Under the pieces are notes generated by a model that was not told the DNA's origin, did no database searches, and was given only the letters and a program-made list of their open reading frames with translations. The position numbers and the translations under genes are program-made. This document shows positions 30,246-37,599 of a DNA stretch of 64,000 bases, piece after piece (position 1 is the first letter of the stretch; each line of letters opens with the position of its first letter). Source of the DNA: PALSA-555 sp963821325 (lineage in GTDB: Bacteria > Actinomycetota > Acidimicrobiia > IMCC26256 > PALSA-555); the NCBI GenBank assembly GCA_963821325.1, contig CAWGDC010000001.1, positions 868,001-932,000 of the forward strand, written 5' to 3'.

Positions 30246-31433
30246 GTGACGGGCACCCCGCCGGCGACCGGCGGCCGACCGGCGCCCGCCGCGAGCCCGT
30301 CCACCACCAGCCGAGGGGCGACGGCCCCGCTGCGTGTCGCGGTCGACGCGACGTCGCTGCTCGGCGTCCGCACCGGGGTGAGCCGGGTCACGAGCGGACT
30401 CCTCTACGAGCTCGCGACGCGGGATGACGTGCAGGTCGCGGCGTACGCCGTGACCTGGCGTGGCCGCGAGAACCTGGCCGCCGCGCTGCCCCGCCCGGTC
30501 CGCGCGGCCCCGCGGGCGTTCCCGGCCCGCGTGACGCGCCTCTCCTGGCCCCGCCTCCGGTGGCCGCGGGTCGAGGGATGGACCGGACCCGTCGACGTGG
30601 TGCACGCCACGAACTACGTCGCGCCGCCGGCCCGGGTCCCCGTGCTGGTGTCGGTGCACGACCTCAGCTTCATCCGCTATCCCGAGCTGTGCAGCGGCGA
30701 CGCGGCGCGGTACCCACGCTTGGTGCAGGTGGCGGTCGACCGGGGCGCGGTCGTGCACACGGACAGCGCCTTCGTCGCCGCCGAGGTTCGCGACCACTAC
30801 GGCCTTCCCGCGGATCGCGTCGTGCACGTGGCACCCGGGCTGGGCCCCGCCCCCGGCGGTGACCCCCAGCGCGGCCGAACGATCGCGGGCGCCGGCCGCT
30901 ACGTGCTGGCGGTCGGGACCGTCGAGCCGAGAAAGAACCTCCCGATGCTCGTGCAGGCGTTCGACGCGCTCGCGGCCGAGGAGCACGACGTCGATCTGGT
31001 GGTCGCGGGCCCCGACGGCTGGGGCGTCACCGAGTTCACCGACGCCGCCCGCCGTGCGGCGCACCCGGGCCGCATCCACCGGCTCGGGTGGCTCGACGAC
31101 GAGGAGCGCGGCGACCTGCTGGCGGGCGCCGCCGTGCTCGCCTACCCGTCTCGGTACGAGGGGTTCGGCTTCCCACCCCTCGAGGCGATGCAGGCCGGCG
31201 TGCCCGTGGTGGCGTCCACGGCCGGCTCCTTGCCCGAGGTGCTCGGTGGCGCGGCGCTCCTCGTCGATCCCACCGATCGGGACGGGCTCGCCGCGGCGCT
31301 GGCGCGCGTCGTCACCGACGGGGAGCTCGCGGGCGACTTGGTGCGCCGCGGGCGTAGGCGCGTGGACGCGTTCCGCTGGGATCGGGCCGCGGCCGAGTTC
31401 GTCTCGACGTATCAGCGTCTCGCCGGGGTGTGA
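30246..31433 (+). CDS. GT4-family glycosyltransferase
   Basis: This GT-B enzyme has LRVAVDATSLLGVRTGVSRVTSGLL as N-terminal domain and VVHATNYVAPP followed by LVSVHDLSFIRYPELCS. The second domain has VLAVGTVEPRKNLPMLVQAFDAL, VVAGPDGWG, and the nucleotide-sugar site YPSRYEGFGFPPLEAMQAGVPVVAS, whose Glu residues are characteristic of GT4. The GTG at 30246 gives 395 residues; a GTG at 30153 would add 31 low-complexity residues. The product is retaining in family terms and probably a mannosyl- or rhamnosyltransferase, but substrate cannot be determined. It stands divergent from lpdA and upstream of the DUF1802 gene. Confidence 0.86.
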   Translation: MTGTPPATGGRPAPAASPSTTSRGATAPLRVAVDATSLLGVRTGVSRVTSGLLYELATRDDVQVAAYAVTWRGRENLAAALPRPVRAAPRAFPARVTRLSWPRLRWPRVEGWTGPVDVVHATNYVAPPARVPVLVSVHDLSFIRYPELCSGDAARYPRLVQVAVDRGAVVHTDSAFVAAEVRDHYGLPADRVVHVAPGLGPAPGGDPQRGRTIAGAGRYVLAVGTVEPRKNLPMLVQAFDALAAEEHDVDLVVAGPDGWGVTEFTDAARRAAHPGRIHRLGWLDDEERGDLLAGAAVLAYPSRYEGFGFPPLEAMQAGVPVVASTAGSLPEVLGGAALLVDPTDRDGLAAALARVVTDGELAGDLVRRGRRRVDAFRWDRAAAEFVSTYQRLAGV

Positions 31434-31486
31434 GCCGCGGCGCGTCGGCTCGGTCGACGTCGGAGCGACGCCGGTACGCTGCCGGT

Positions 31487-32077
31487 ATGGCGACACTGGC
31501 GTTCAAGGAGTGGGCGGTCGTCGTGCGGGCGCTGCTCGCGGGGGAGCAGATCCTCGACGTGCGCAAGGGCGGCCTGCGGGAGGACGGCCGCCACTTCGCC
31601 GTCCAGGCGAACCGTTGCTGGCTGTACCCGACCACCGAGCATCAGCGCGCCGAGCTACTGAAGCCGGCCTACCAGCGGTGGGTCGCCGAGACCGAGGCGG
31701 CCCGCCCGGCGGAGGGCACGGTGCGGATCGAGGGGTGGGCCGACGTCGCCGCGTCGGTGACCGTGACCGACCCCGACGAGCTCGCCCATCTCGATTCCAA
31801 GCTCATCTGGACGTCCGGGTACGCGAGCGCCCGCCTGAACTGGAAGCGCCGCGATCCCCTGTGGGTGCTGGCGCTGCGCGCCTACCGGCTCCACGAGCCA
31901 CTCGTCGTGCCGTACCAGGACGCCTACGGCGGCTGCACGTCGTGGGTCGACGTCGACGGGCTCCCCGAGGACCCGGCGTCGGTCCCGCACGAGCCGGCGC
32001 TCAGCGCGGAGAGCTTCGCGTCACGGCTGAAGCTCACCGAGCAGCAACTCGGCCGCGACTTCGACCGGGTCGCCTGA
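31487..32077 (+). CDS. DUF1802 family protein
   Basis: The 196-residue protein begins MATLAFKEWAVVVRALLAGEQ, followed by DVRKGGLREDGRHFAVQANRCWLYPTTEHQ. The opening FKEW, the RKGG motif and the FWLYPT-like stretch are typical of DUF1802. The rest (KLIWTSGYASARLNWKRRDPLWVLALRAYRL) also fits. No biochemical function is established for the family as far as I know. The ATG at 31487 follows the GT4 stop by 53 bases. It is convergent with the 73-residue protein whose stop is 3 bases downstream. Confidence 0.84.
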   Translation: MATLAFKEWAVVVRALLAGEQILDVRKGGLREDGRHFAVQANRCWLYPTTEHQRAELLKPAYQRWVAETEAARPAEGTVRIEGWADVAASVTVTDPDELAHLDSKLIWTSGYASARLNWKRRDPLWVLALRAYRLHEPLVVPYQDAYGGCTSWVDVDGLPEDPASVPHEPALSAESFASRLKLTEQQLGRDFDRVA

Positions 32078-32080
32078 CGC

Positions 32081-32302
32081 TCATCCCGCGTCGTCGGCCC
32101 GGCCGATCGACGGGTGTGGCCGGTAGCCGCGGTTGCGCGCCTCGGCGAGCGTGTCGGGCGCGAACGACGCGAACTGCTCGGAGGTGACGAGCTCGTCGAT
32201 CGCCGATGCGACCGCGGGGTCGTCGACGTCGAGGTCATAGACCGTTTGGGTCCGCTTGTCCCCGAGGTACCGGGAGGAGCTGAACCGGGCGGGACGTGGC
32301 AT
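32081..32302 (-). CDS. 73-residue conserved-looking small protein
   Basis: The product starts MPRPARFSSSRYLGDKRTQT and continues VYDLDVDDPAVASAIDELVTSEQFASFAPDTLAEARNRGY. It is soluble, acidic in the middle and lacks a signal. The composition is that of a real protein and not of an antisense shadow, with balanced Tyr, Phe and Asp. I do not recognise the family. It lies downstream of the structured region 32370-32567 on the same strand, which may control it. ATG 32302 is the first start after that hairpin. Confidence 0.6.
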   Translation of the reverse strand: MPRPARFSSSRYLGDKRTQTVYDLDVDDPAVASAIDELVTSEQFASFAPDTLAEARNRGYRPHPSIGRADDAG

Positions 32303-32369
32303 CGCCCCGGATCGTATCGACGGCCGTGTGCAGCGCAGGCTGCGAGCTCCCCGGCCCGTGGCACCACGC

Positions 32370-32401
32370 GACAGTGCGGGGCGCGAACGCCCCGCACTGT
32401 C
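32370..32401 (-). terminator. perfect 14-bp hairpin, terminator or RNA-processing element
   Basis: Bases 32370-32383 (GACAGTGCGGGGCG) pair exactly with 32388-32401 around a CGAA tetraloop. The stem is very stable. Neither side carries a T tract, so a classic intrinsic terminator is not certain on either strand. It separates the 13-codon leader-like ORF from the 73-residue gene. Confidence 0.65.
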
Positions 32402-32485
32402 TATCGGCTGTGCTGCACCGCCCGTTGTACGGGAGGGACCAGTCCCCGCCGGGTTCGGTGCCGGTGCGGCGGTTGGCTTCCGCCT

Positions 32486-32561
32486 GGTGGTCCAGCCGGG
32501 ATACGACCTAGGGGCCGCGCACCTCCAGGGTCCCATATCGATCATGCATGCGTGGACCACC
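32486..32561 (-). promoter_or_regulatory. possible translational or attenuation switch enclosing a 13-codon ORF
   Basis: On the minus strand the Shine-Dalgarno region contains GGTGGTCCA (32561-32553) and 58 bases later the complementary TGGACCACC (32494-32486). Pairing gives a 9-bp stem whose loop is the whole MHDRYGTLEVRGP reading frame, and it would cover the 3' half of the ribosome site. Further small hairpins lie downstream (for example CCCGT-ACA-ACGGG at 32421-32433) before the 14-bp hairpin. Such nested structure is expected of a leader RNA. I cannot name an Rfam family for it. Confidence 0.5.
32508..32549 (-). CDS. 13-residue leader-like peptide with a near-perfect ribosome binding site
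   Basis: ATG at 32549 opens MHDRYGTLEVRGP and a TAG stop. Ten bases upstream lies AAAGGAGGTG (32567-32558), a full 10-base match to the anti-Shine-Dalgarno end of 16S rRNA. So strong a site ahead of a 13-codon frame suggests a translated leader. A second ATG at 32545 opens a different, longer frame of Pro/Arg-rich composition that I regard as non-coding. Confidence 0.5.
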   Translation of the reverse strand: MHDRYGTLEVRGP

Positions 32562-32599
32562 TCCTTTCCCTGGTAGCCCCACTTGTAGCACGCGGACGC

Positions 32600-33055
32600 T
32601 CAGCCGGAGGGGGATTCGCGTTCGTCGCCGGCGTTCCGGTCGGGGGGGCCGATCGCCCCGATGGCTCGGAGATAGCTGAGCTGCGTCTCGACCACCGCGT
32701 GGACCTGCTCGGGCAGATAGGGCTCCCCCGTGTCGGAGGCCCGACCGAGGATGTACGCCACCGTGTCGGCACCACCGAAGACCACCCGCTGCGGGGGCGC
32801 GGCGTGGGTGCCGTTGCCGATGACCCCGCGCTGGTGGAGGTACTCGACCTCGAAGCCCAGGATGCGTCGCACGTCGGCCGGGGTGAGGGTCGCGGCGACC
32901 AGGTCGTCGAGCTGCTCGACGACGTAGTCGTACGCGTCGTCGGGATCGAAGAGCGCCGGTGGCGGGCGGCGGGCGATCCGGCCGGCCTCGCGCACGACGA
33001 AGATGGCCGCGACGGCGACGACCAACCCGAAGGCGAGCATCCCGGCCACGAGCAC
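32600..33055 (-). CDS. actinobacterial membrane-anchored hypothetical protein
   Basis: The 151-residue protein has one N-terminal membrane helix (residues 3-21, MLVAGMLAFGLVVAVAAIFV), then a cytosolic helical domain: YDYVVEQLDDLVAATLTPADVRRILGFEVEYLHQRGV, and a C-terminal helix with YLPEQVHAVVETQLSYLRAIGAIGPPD. The segment ATLTPADVRRIL with EYL is a pattern I recall from uncharacterised actinobacterial proteins. Function is unknown. The ATG at 33055 is the natural start. Its stop is 33 bases before the strong ribosome site of the leader-like ORF, so both may be on one transcript. Confidence 0.72.
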   Translation of the reverse strand: MLVAGMLAFGLVVAVAAIFVVREAGRIARRPPPALFDPDDAYDYVVEQLDDLVAATLTPADVRRILGFEVEYLHQRGVIGNGTHAAPPQRVVFGGADTVAYILGRASDTGEPYLPEQVHAVVETQLSYLRAIGAIGPPDRNAGDERESPSG

Positions 33056-33139
33056 ACGCGCAGGCTACCGGCCGCTCCCCCGACATCGGGCGGCCGCGCG
33101 CTCGTCGCGCGTCCACGCGGCGTGCTCGCCGAGCGGCGG

Positions 33140-33247
33140 TCAGCCGACGGGGCCGACGTGCAACTGGGCCGCGACGCCCAAGATGAGCGACGTCGCCGCC
33201 GCCAGCCACGCGGTGCGCACCAGCAGCTCCTCCGTGAGCGGGTTCAT
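33140..33247 (-). CDS. 35-residue membrane peptide, candidate
   Basis: The ATG at 33247 is preceded by GAGGAGGCAGG, a good ribosome site 4 to 8 bases away. The peptide MNPLTEELLVRTAWLAAATS continues as LILGVAAQLHVGPVG, one hydrophobic helix after an amphipathic start. The ribosome site and composition support translation; no family is known to me. It sits between the acyl-CoA dehydrogenases and the 151-residue membrane protein on the same strand. Confidence 0.45.
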   Translation of the reverse strand: MNPLTEELLVRTAWLAAATSLILGVAAQLHVGPVG

Positions 33248-33355
33248 CGACCTGCCTCCTCGGCGCCACCGTCGCGGCGCTCCCTCCTGCATCGGAACGA
33301 ACGCGTCTCGACTGGAGCGGCTCGCGCCGCGACGCCGGCGGGCCCTGCGGGTGCC

Positions 33356-33374
33356 GACCGACCGGGGGTCGGTC
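33356..33374 (-). terminator. hairpin at the end of the acyl-CoA dehydrogenase operon
   Basis: GACCGACC (33356-33363) pairs exactly with GGTCGGTC (33367-33374) around a GGG loop. The stem starts at the stop codon of the second acyl-CoA dehydrogenase gene. It has no T tract, so termination strength is uncertain. Confidence 0.5.
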
Positions 33375-34503
33375 AGATGCCGATGCGCTGTGCGAGCAGC
33401 TCCCGGTGGTAGGTCGCGTCGCCGAGGAGGATCTCCGAGCTCTTGGCCCGCTTGAAGTACAGGTGCGCCGGGTGCTCCCACGTGAACCCGATGCCGCCGT
33501 GGATCTGGATGTTCTCGGCCGCGGCGTGGAAGTAGGCGTCGCTGCAGTACGCCTTCGCGAGGCTGGCGACGACGGGCAGCTCGTCGTTGTCCTCCGCCGC
33601 GGCCCAGGCCGCGTAGTAGGCCGCGGACTTGCCGGACTCGACCTCGAGGAGCATGTCGGCGCACTTGTGCTTGATGGCTTGGAAGGAGCCGATCGGCCGG
33701 CCGAACTGGACGCGGACCTTCGCGTACTCGACCGACATCTCGAGCACCTTCTGGGCGCCGCCGACCATCTCGTTGGCGAGGCACACCGCCGCCTGGTCCA
33801 GCGTCTTGGAGAACGCCCGCCACCCGCCGCCGGGGTCGCCGAGCGGCCGGGCAGCCACACCGTCGAAGTCGAGGCGCGCCTGCTTGCGGGTCTGGTCCAT
33901 CGTGGCGAGCGGCGTGCGGGTCAGCCCGGTGGCGTCGGCGTCGACCACGAAGAACGAGATGCCGTCCTCGCCGCTGCTCCCGGCCTGCCGGGCCACGACG
34001 ACGATCAAGTTCGCGGTGTGCCCGTCGATCACGAACATCTTCGTGCCCGACAGCGTCCACGCGTCGCCGTTCCCCTTCGCCTCCATGGTGATGCCCGAGG
34101 CGTCCCACTTGCCGTTCGGCTCGGTGAACGCCAACGTGGCGATGGTCTCTCCCGCCGCGATCGCGGGGAGCAGCTCGTGGCGCTGCGCGTCGGTGCCCGC
34201 GTTCATGACCGCGTTCGCGGCGAGACACACCGTCGAGAAGTAGGGGGCGCAGAGCAGCACGCGTCCCATCTCCTCGAGGACGATCCCCAACTCGACGAAC
34301 GTGAACCCCTGGCCGCCGTCGGCCTCGGGGATGTGGAGGCTCTGCAGCCCGAGCTCCTGGGCCATCTGGGTCCACACCGCGGGGTCGTACCCCTCGGTCG
34401 TCTCCATGAGGCGCCGCACCTCGGCCTCGGGGCTCTTGGCCTCCAAGAACTTGCGGACCGCGTCCCGCAGCTGCTCCTGCTCGTCCGAGAACGCGAAGTT
34501 CAT
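33373..34503 (-). CDS. acyl-CoA dehydrogenase, probable heteromer subunit
   Basis: A 376-residue flavoprotein that would introduce an alpha,beta double bond into an acyl-CoA. The N-terminal helical domain begins MNFAFSDEQEQLRDAVRKFL; the beta domain has LAFTEPNGKWDASGITMEAK and LSGTKMFVIDGHTANLIVVV; the C-terminal helices include VQFGRPIGSFQAIKHKCADM and QIHGGIGFTWEHPAHLYFKRAKSSE. Spacing to the partner dehydrogenase upstream is only 16 bases. Two adjacent divergent acyl-CoA dehydrogenases in actinobacteria often form an alpha2-beta2 enzyme acting on steroid side-chain or other bulky CoA esters, which is inference here. The start ATG 34503 is preceded by GGGGAAGGAG. Confidence 0.87.
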   Translation of the reverse strand: MNFAFSDEQEQLRDAVRKFLEAKSPEAEVRRLMETTEGYDPAVWTQMAQELGLQSLHIPEADGGQGFTFVELGIVLEEMGRVLLCAPYFSTVCLAANAVMNAGTDAQRHELLPAIAAGETIATLAFTEPNGKWDASGITMEAKGNGDAWTLSGTKMFVIDGHTANLIVVVARQAGSSGEDGISFFVVDADATGLTRTPLATMDQTRKQARLDFDGVAARPLGDPGGGWRAFSKTLDQAAVCLANEMVGGAQKVLEMSVEYAKVRVQFGRPIGSFQAIKHKCADMLLEVESGKSAAYYAAWAAAEDNDELPVVASLAKAYCSDAYFHAAAENIQIHGGIGFTWEHPAHLYFKRAKSSEILLGDATYHRELLAQRIGI

Positions 34504-34519
34504 GCCGTGCTCCTTCCCC

Positions 34520-35707
34520 TCAACGGGGTTCGCGCGGGAGACCCAGCACCCGCTCACCGATGATGTTGCGTTGAATCTCGCTCGCGCCGGCATAGATCGT
34601 CTCCGCCCGGCTGAACAAGAAGATCCGATGGAACTCGTCCAGCGAGTACCGGTCGGGACTCGAGTCGGCGACGGTGAGGCCATCGGTCCCGAGGACCCGC
34701 ATGGCCCGCTCGCCGAGCCCGCGATGCCAGGTGCTCCAGTAGAGCTTGCCGATGCTCGCCTCCGGGCCGAGGGTCCCGTGGCTGACGAGGCCGCTCAGCA
34801 TGCGGAGTCCGTTGAACTTCATGATCTGCACCCCGGCGTACGCGTCGGCGAGCTCTTGGCGCACGAGGGGGTCGCGGGCTGCACCAGACGCGCGGGCCGC
34901 GTCGATGACCTCCTCCAGCTCCTGGGCGAACCCGAGCTGCTGGGAGAGGAAGGCGGTGCCGCGCTCGAAGCCCAGCGTGGCCATCGCGACCTTCCACCCT
35001 TCGCCGACCTCGCCGAGCACGTTGTCGACGTCGGTGCGCGCGTCCGAGAAGAACACCTCGTTGAACTCGGCGGTGCCGGTCATCTGCTGCAAGGGCCGGA
35101 CCTCGACGCCCGGCTGGTCCATCGGGATCAGCAGGTAGGACAGGCCGACGTGGCCCTCCGATCCCGCGGTCGTGCGGGTGACGCAGAAGCACCACTGCGC
35201 CCGATGGGCGAGCGTCGTCCACACCTTCTGACCGTTGACGACCCACTGGTCGCCGTCGCGCTCCGCCCGGGTCTGGACGTTCGCCAGGTCGGAGCCGGCG
35301 TTCGGCTCCGAGTAGCCCTGGCACCACAGCTCTTCGACCGCCTGGATGGTGGGCAGGAAGCGACGCTTCTGCTCCTCGGTGCCGTAGGCCAGCAGCGTCG
35401 GGGCGAAGAGGCCCTCCCCGAAGAAGCTGAGTCGCGCCGGCGCGTTCGCCCTCGCGTACTCCTCGTTGAAGATGACCTGCTCGGTGATGCCGGCGTCGCG
35501 GCCGCCGTAGCGCTCGGGCCACGCCAAGCCGAGCCACCGGTCCTTGCCGAGCAGCTTCTCCCACTCGACGCGCAGGTCCCAGTTGCTCTCGTCGGCGGGC
35601 CCACCCCGACCGCCGATGTCGGCGAACTCGCCGGTGAGGTGCTCGGCCAGCCAGGTGCGCACCTCGTCTCGGAACGCGGCCTCGCTCGGCGTGTCACGAA
35701 AGTCCAT
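34520..35707 (-). CDS. acyl-CoA dehydrogenase, probable heteromer partner
   Basis: The 395-residue protein starts MDFRDTPSEAAFRDEVRTWL, has WCQGYSEPNAGSDLANVQTRAERDGDQWVVNGQKVWT as the FAD-contacting block, and ends with AETIYAGASEIQRNIIGERVLGLPREPR, the C-terminal signature of FadE-type enzymes. It is transcribed first, followed after 16 bases by the second dehydrogenase. The two differ strongly in sequence, arguing against a recent duplication and for a hetero-oligomer. ATG 35707 faces the MBL hydrolase gene on the other strand, with about 90 bases between starts for divergent promoters. Confidence 0.88.
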   Translation of the reverse strand: MDFRDTPSEAAFRDEVRTWLAEHLTGEFADIGGRGGPADESNWDLRVEWEKLLGKDRWLGLAWPERYGGRDAGITEQVIFNEEYARANAPARLSFFGEGLFAPTLLAYGTEEQKRRFLPTIQAVEELWCQGYSEPNAGSDLANVQTRAERDGDQWVVNGQKVWTTLAHRAQWCFCVTRTTAGSEGHVGLSYLLIPMDQPGVEVRPLQQMTGTAEFNEVFFSDARTDVDNVLGEVGEGWKVAMATLGFERGTAFLSQQLGFAQELEEVIDAARASGAARDPLVRQELADAYAGVQIMKFNGLRMLSGLVSHGTLGPEASIGKLYWSTWHRGLGERAMRVLGTDGLTVADSSPDRYSLDEFHRIFLFSRAETIYAGASEIQRNIIGERVLGLPREPR

Positions 35708-35796
35708 GCCGGTGGGTGACGCTACTCCGAGGCCCGCGAGGGCGGCGAGGCCGCCGGGGTGGGGCGGGTGTGAGGATCGGGACGTACGCTGGGTTC

Positions 35797-36408
35797 GTGG
35801 CTCGGCCCGCGCACTTCGAGGACAGCGACGTCCGTGTTGACAAGTTCGTCGTCGGCCCCTTCGAGAACAACGTGTTCGTCGTCCGCAGCAAGCACAGCGG
35901 CGACGCGGTGCTGATCGACGCCGCGAACGAGCACGAGCTGCTCCTCGACGTCGCTCGCGCGACGGGGGTGCGGCGGGTGCTCACGACGCACGGCCACTGG
36001 GATCACATCCAGGCGGTCACGGCGTTGCGCGACGCCGGCCTCGACGTCGGGATCGCCGAGGCGGACGCGGCGATGCTCCCGTCCTATGACTTCGTGATCC
36101 CCGACGATGAGGCCTACGCCGTCGGTGACCTGACGCTCCGCTCGATCCACACGCCCGGGCACACGGCCGGGTCCACATCGTTCCTCCTCGAGGGCAAGCC
36201 GCTGCTGTTCACCGGGGACACCCTGTTCCCGGGCGGCCCCGGCAACACGTCGACACCCGGCGCCAGCTTCGAGACCCTCGTCGGGTCGCTCGACCAGCGG
36301 CTCTTCAGCCTGCCCGCCGACCTGCTCGTGCTGCCCGGCCACGGGCTCGACACGACGCTCGGCGAGGAGCGACCGCATCTCCAGGAGTGGGTCGACCGCG
36401 GCTGGTAG
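35797..36408 (+). CDS. MBL-fold metallo-hydrolase
   Basis: A 203-residue glyoxalase II-like hydrolase. The metal site THGHWDHIQA (HxHxDH) lies near residue 65, and the later ligands are IHTPGHTAGSTSF, LFTGDTLFPGG and VLPGHGLDTTLGEE. FVVGPFENNVFVVRSKHSGDAVLIDAAN is the usual N-terminal sheet. The family cleaves thioesters such as S-lactoylglutathione or other esters; in ergothioneine or mycothiol users the substrate could be a different thiol adduct, which is speculation. GTG 35797 is chosen because it starts the conserved sheet; GTG 35770 is an alternative. Confidence 0.86.
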   Translation: MARPAHFEDSDVRVDKFVVGPFENNVFVVRSKHSGDAVLIDAANEHELLLDVARATGVRRVLTTHGHWDHIQAVTALRDAGLDVGIAEADAAMLPSYDFVIPDDEAYAVGDLTLRSIHTPGHTAGSTSFLLEGKPLLFTGDTLFPGGPGNTSTPGASFETLVGSLDQRLFSLPADLLVLPGHGLDTTLGEERPHLQEWVDRGW

Positions 36409-36432
36409 GTCGTCGGCGCCGGCCCCAGTGCG

Positions 36433-37599
36433 CTAGGCGGTCACGCCGAGCAACTCGCGGTACACGGCGCGGGTCCGCGCCACGCAGCCCTCCCAGGTGA
36501 AGTGGCTGGCTCGGGCTCGACCCCGGACCCCGAGGTCGCGGCGGGTGCGTTCGTCGCCGAGCAGCCCGACCAGCGCATCGGCCCATGCGTCGACGTCGGT
36601 CGCCGGCACGTACTGGGCCACGTCGCCGCCGACCTCGCGCAGGACGGGGATGTCCGAGCAGAGGACCGGCACTTCCTGGGCCATCGCCTCGAGCACGGGG
36701 AGGCCGAAGCCCTCGTGCAGGCTCGGGAACGCGAAGAGCGACGCGCCCCGGTAGAGGGCGGCGAGCCGGTCGGATCGCAGCGGCCCGGTGAAGGTGAGGC
36801 GGTCGCCGAGCGCCGACGCTCCCGCGGCGATCGCGCGTGGCGCCCCGCTCCACCCCGGGGGTCCGACGATCACGAGCCGCTCGCGGATGCCGGCCTGCAC
36901 CGCGACACCGAACGCGTCCAACAGCATGGGCAGGTTCTTCCGCGGTTCGAGGGTGCCCACCCACAAGACGTAGGGGTCGTCGCCCAGCCCGAGGGTCGAG
37001 CGGGTCGCGGCGACCACGCCCGCCTGGGCGAGGCCGAGCACCACGCCGTGCGGCACGATGCGGATCCGTTCGGCGGGGATGCGGGTCCGGCCGATGATCT
37101 CGTCGGCCGCGGCCTGCGTCGGGGTGATGACGCGGTCGGCGCGTCGGGCCGCGGCGCTGAGGCCTCGTCCGTGGAACCACCGCCCCCGCAGCGGGTAGGT
37201 CTCGGGGAACAGCAGCGCCGCGGCGTCGTGGACGGTGACGATGAGCGGCGCGTGCCCGGCGCGGGGTGGCACGGCGAGCGACGGGGCGTGGACGACATCG
37301 ACGTGACGCAGCTCACGGTGCAGCAGGCTGAGCGGGGGCGCAGCGAGCACGTTCCAGGTGTCGTAGAGCACCGGGCGCGGCAGGAACAGCGAGATCGGCT
37401 CGAGGTCGACCAGCCCGAACGCGCTGAGCGCGGCGTCGATTCTGCCGCGGCGATGGCGCGCCACGAACGGGACCACCTCGATACGCTCGCCGCTGTCAGG
37501 ATCCGGTCCGGGGAGCAGGCGGGCTAGCTCGGCGGTGTACCGGCCGACACCACCGGGAGGCTGGGTCAGAAGCTGCTCGAGGTTGAGGGCGACGCGCAT
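36433..37599 (-). CDS. GT4-family glycosyltransferase
   Basis: The 388-residue GT-B enzyme begins MRVALNLEQLLTQPPGGVGRYTAELARLL, with VDVVHAPSLAVPP, VTVHDAAALLFPETYPLRG, and the second domain WVGTLEPRKNLPMLLDAFGV, VIVGPPGWSG and LFAFPSLHEGFGLPVLEAMAQEVPVL as donor site. It is close in layout to the enzyme at 30246-31433 and may be a paralogue. Its ATG at 37599-37597 overlaps the ATG of the next, divergent gene. It is convergent with the MBL hydrolase gene. The likely product is an added mannose or similar hexose on a lipid-linked glycan, not resolvable from sequence. Confidence 0.87.
   Translation of the reverse strand: MRVALNLEQLLTQPPGGVGRYTAELARLLPGPDPDSGERIEVVPFVARHRRGRIDAALSAFGLVDLEPISLFLPRPVLYDTWNVLAAPPLSLLHRELRHVDVVHAPSLAVPPRAGHAPLIVTVHDAAALLFPETYPLRGRWFHGRGLSAAARRADRVITPTQAAADEIIGRTRIPAERIRIVPHGVVLGLAQAGVVAATRSTLGLGDDPYVLWVGTLEPRKNLPMLLDAFGVAVQAGIRERLVIVGPPGWSGAPRAIAAGASALGDRLTFTGPLRSDRLAALYRGASLFAFPSLHEGFGLPVLEAMAQEVPVLCSDIPVLREVGGDVAQYVPATDVDAWADALVGLLGDERTRRDLGVRGRARASHFTWEGCVARTRAVYRELLGVTA

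Noticed and set aside
32550..32570. CACCTCCTTTC on the plus strand resembling the 3' end of 16S rRNA
   Set aside because: No other rRNA sequence is near; it is simply the complement of a strong ribosome binding site on the minus strand.
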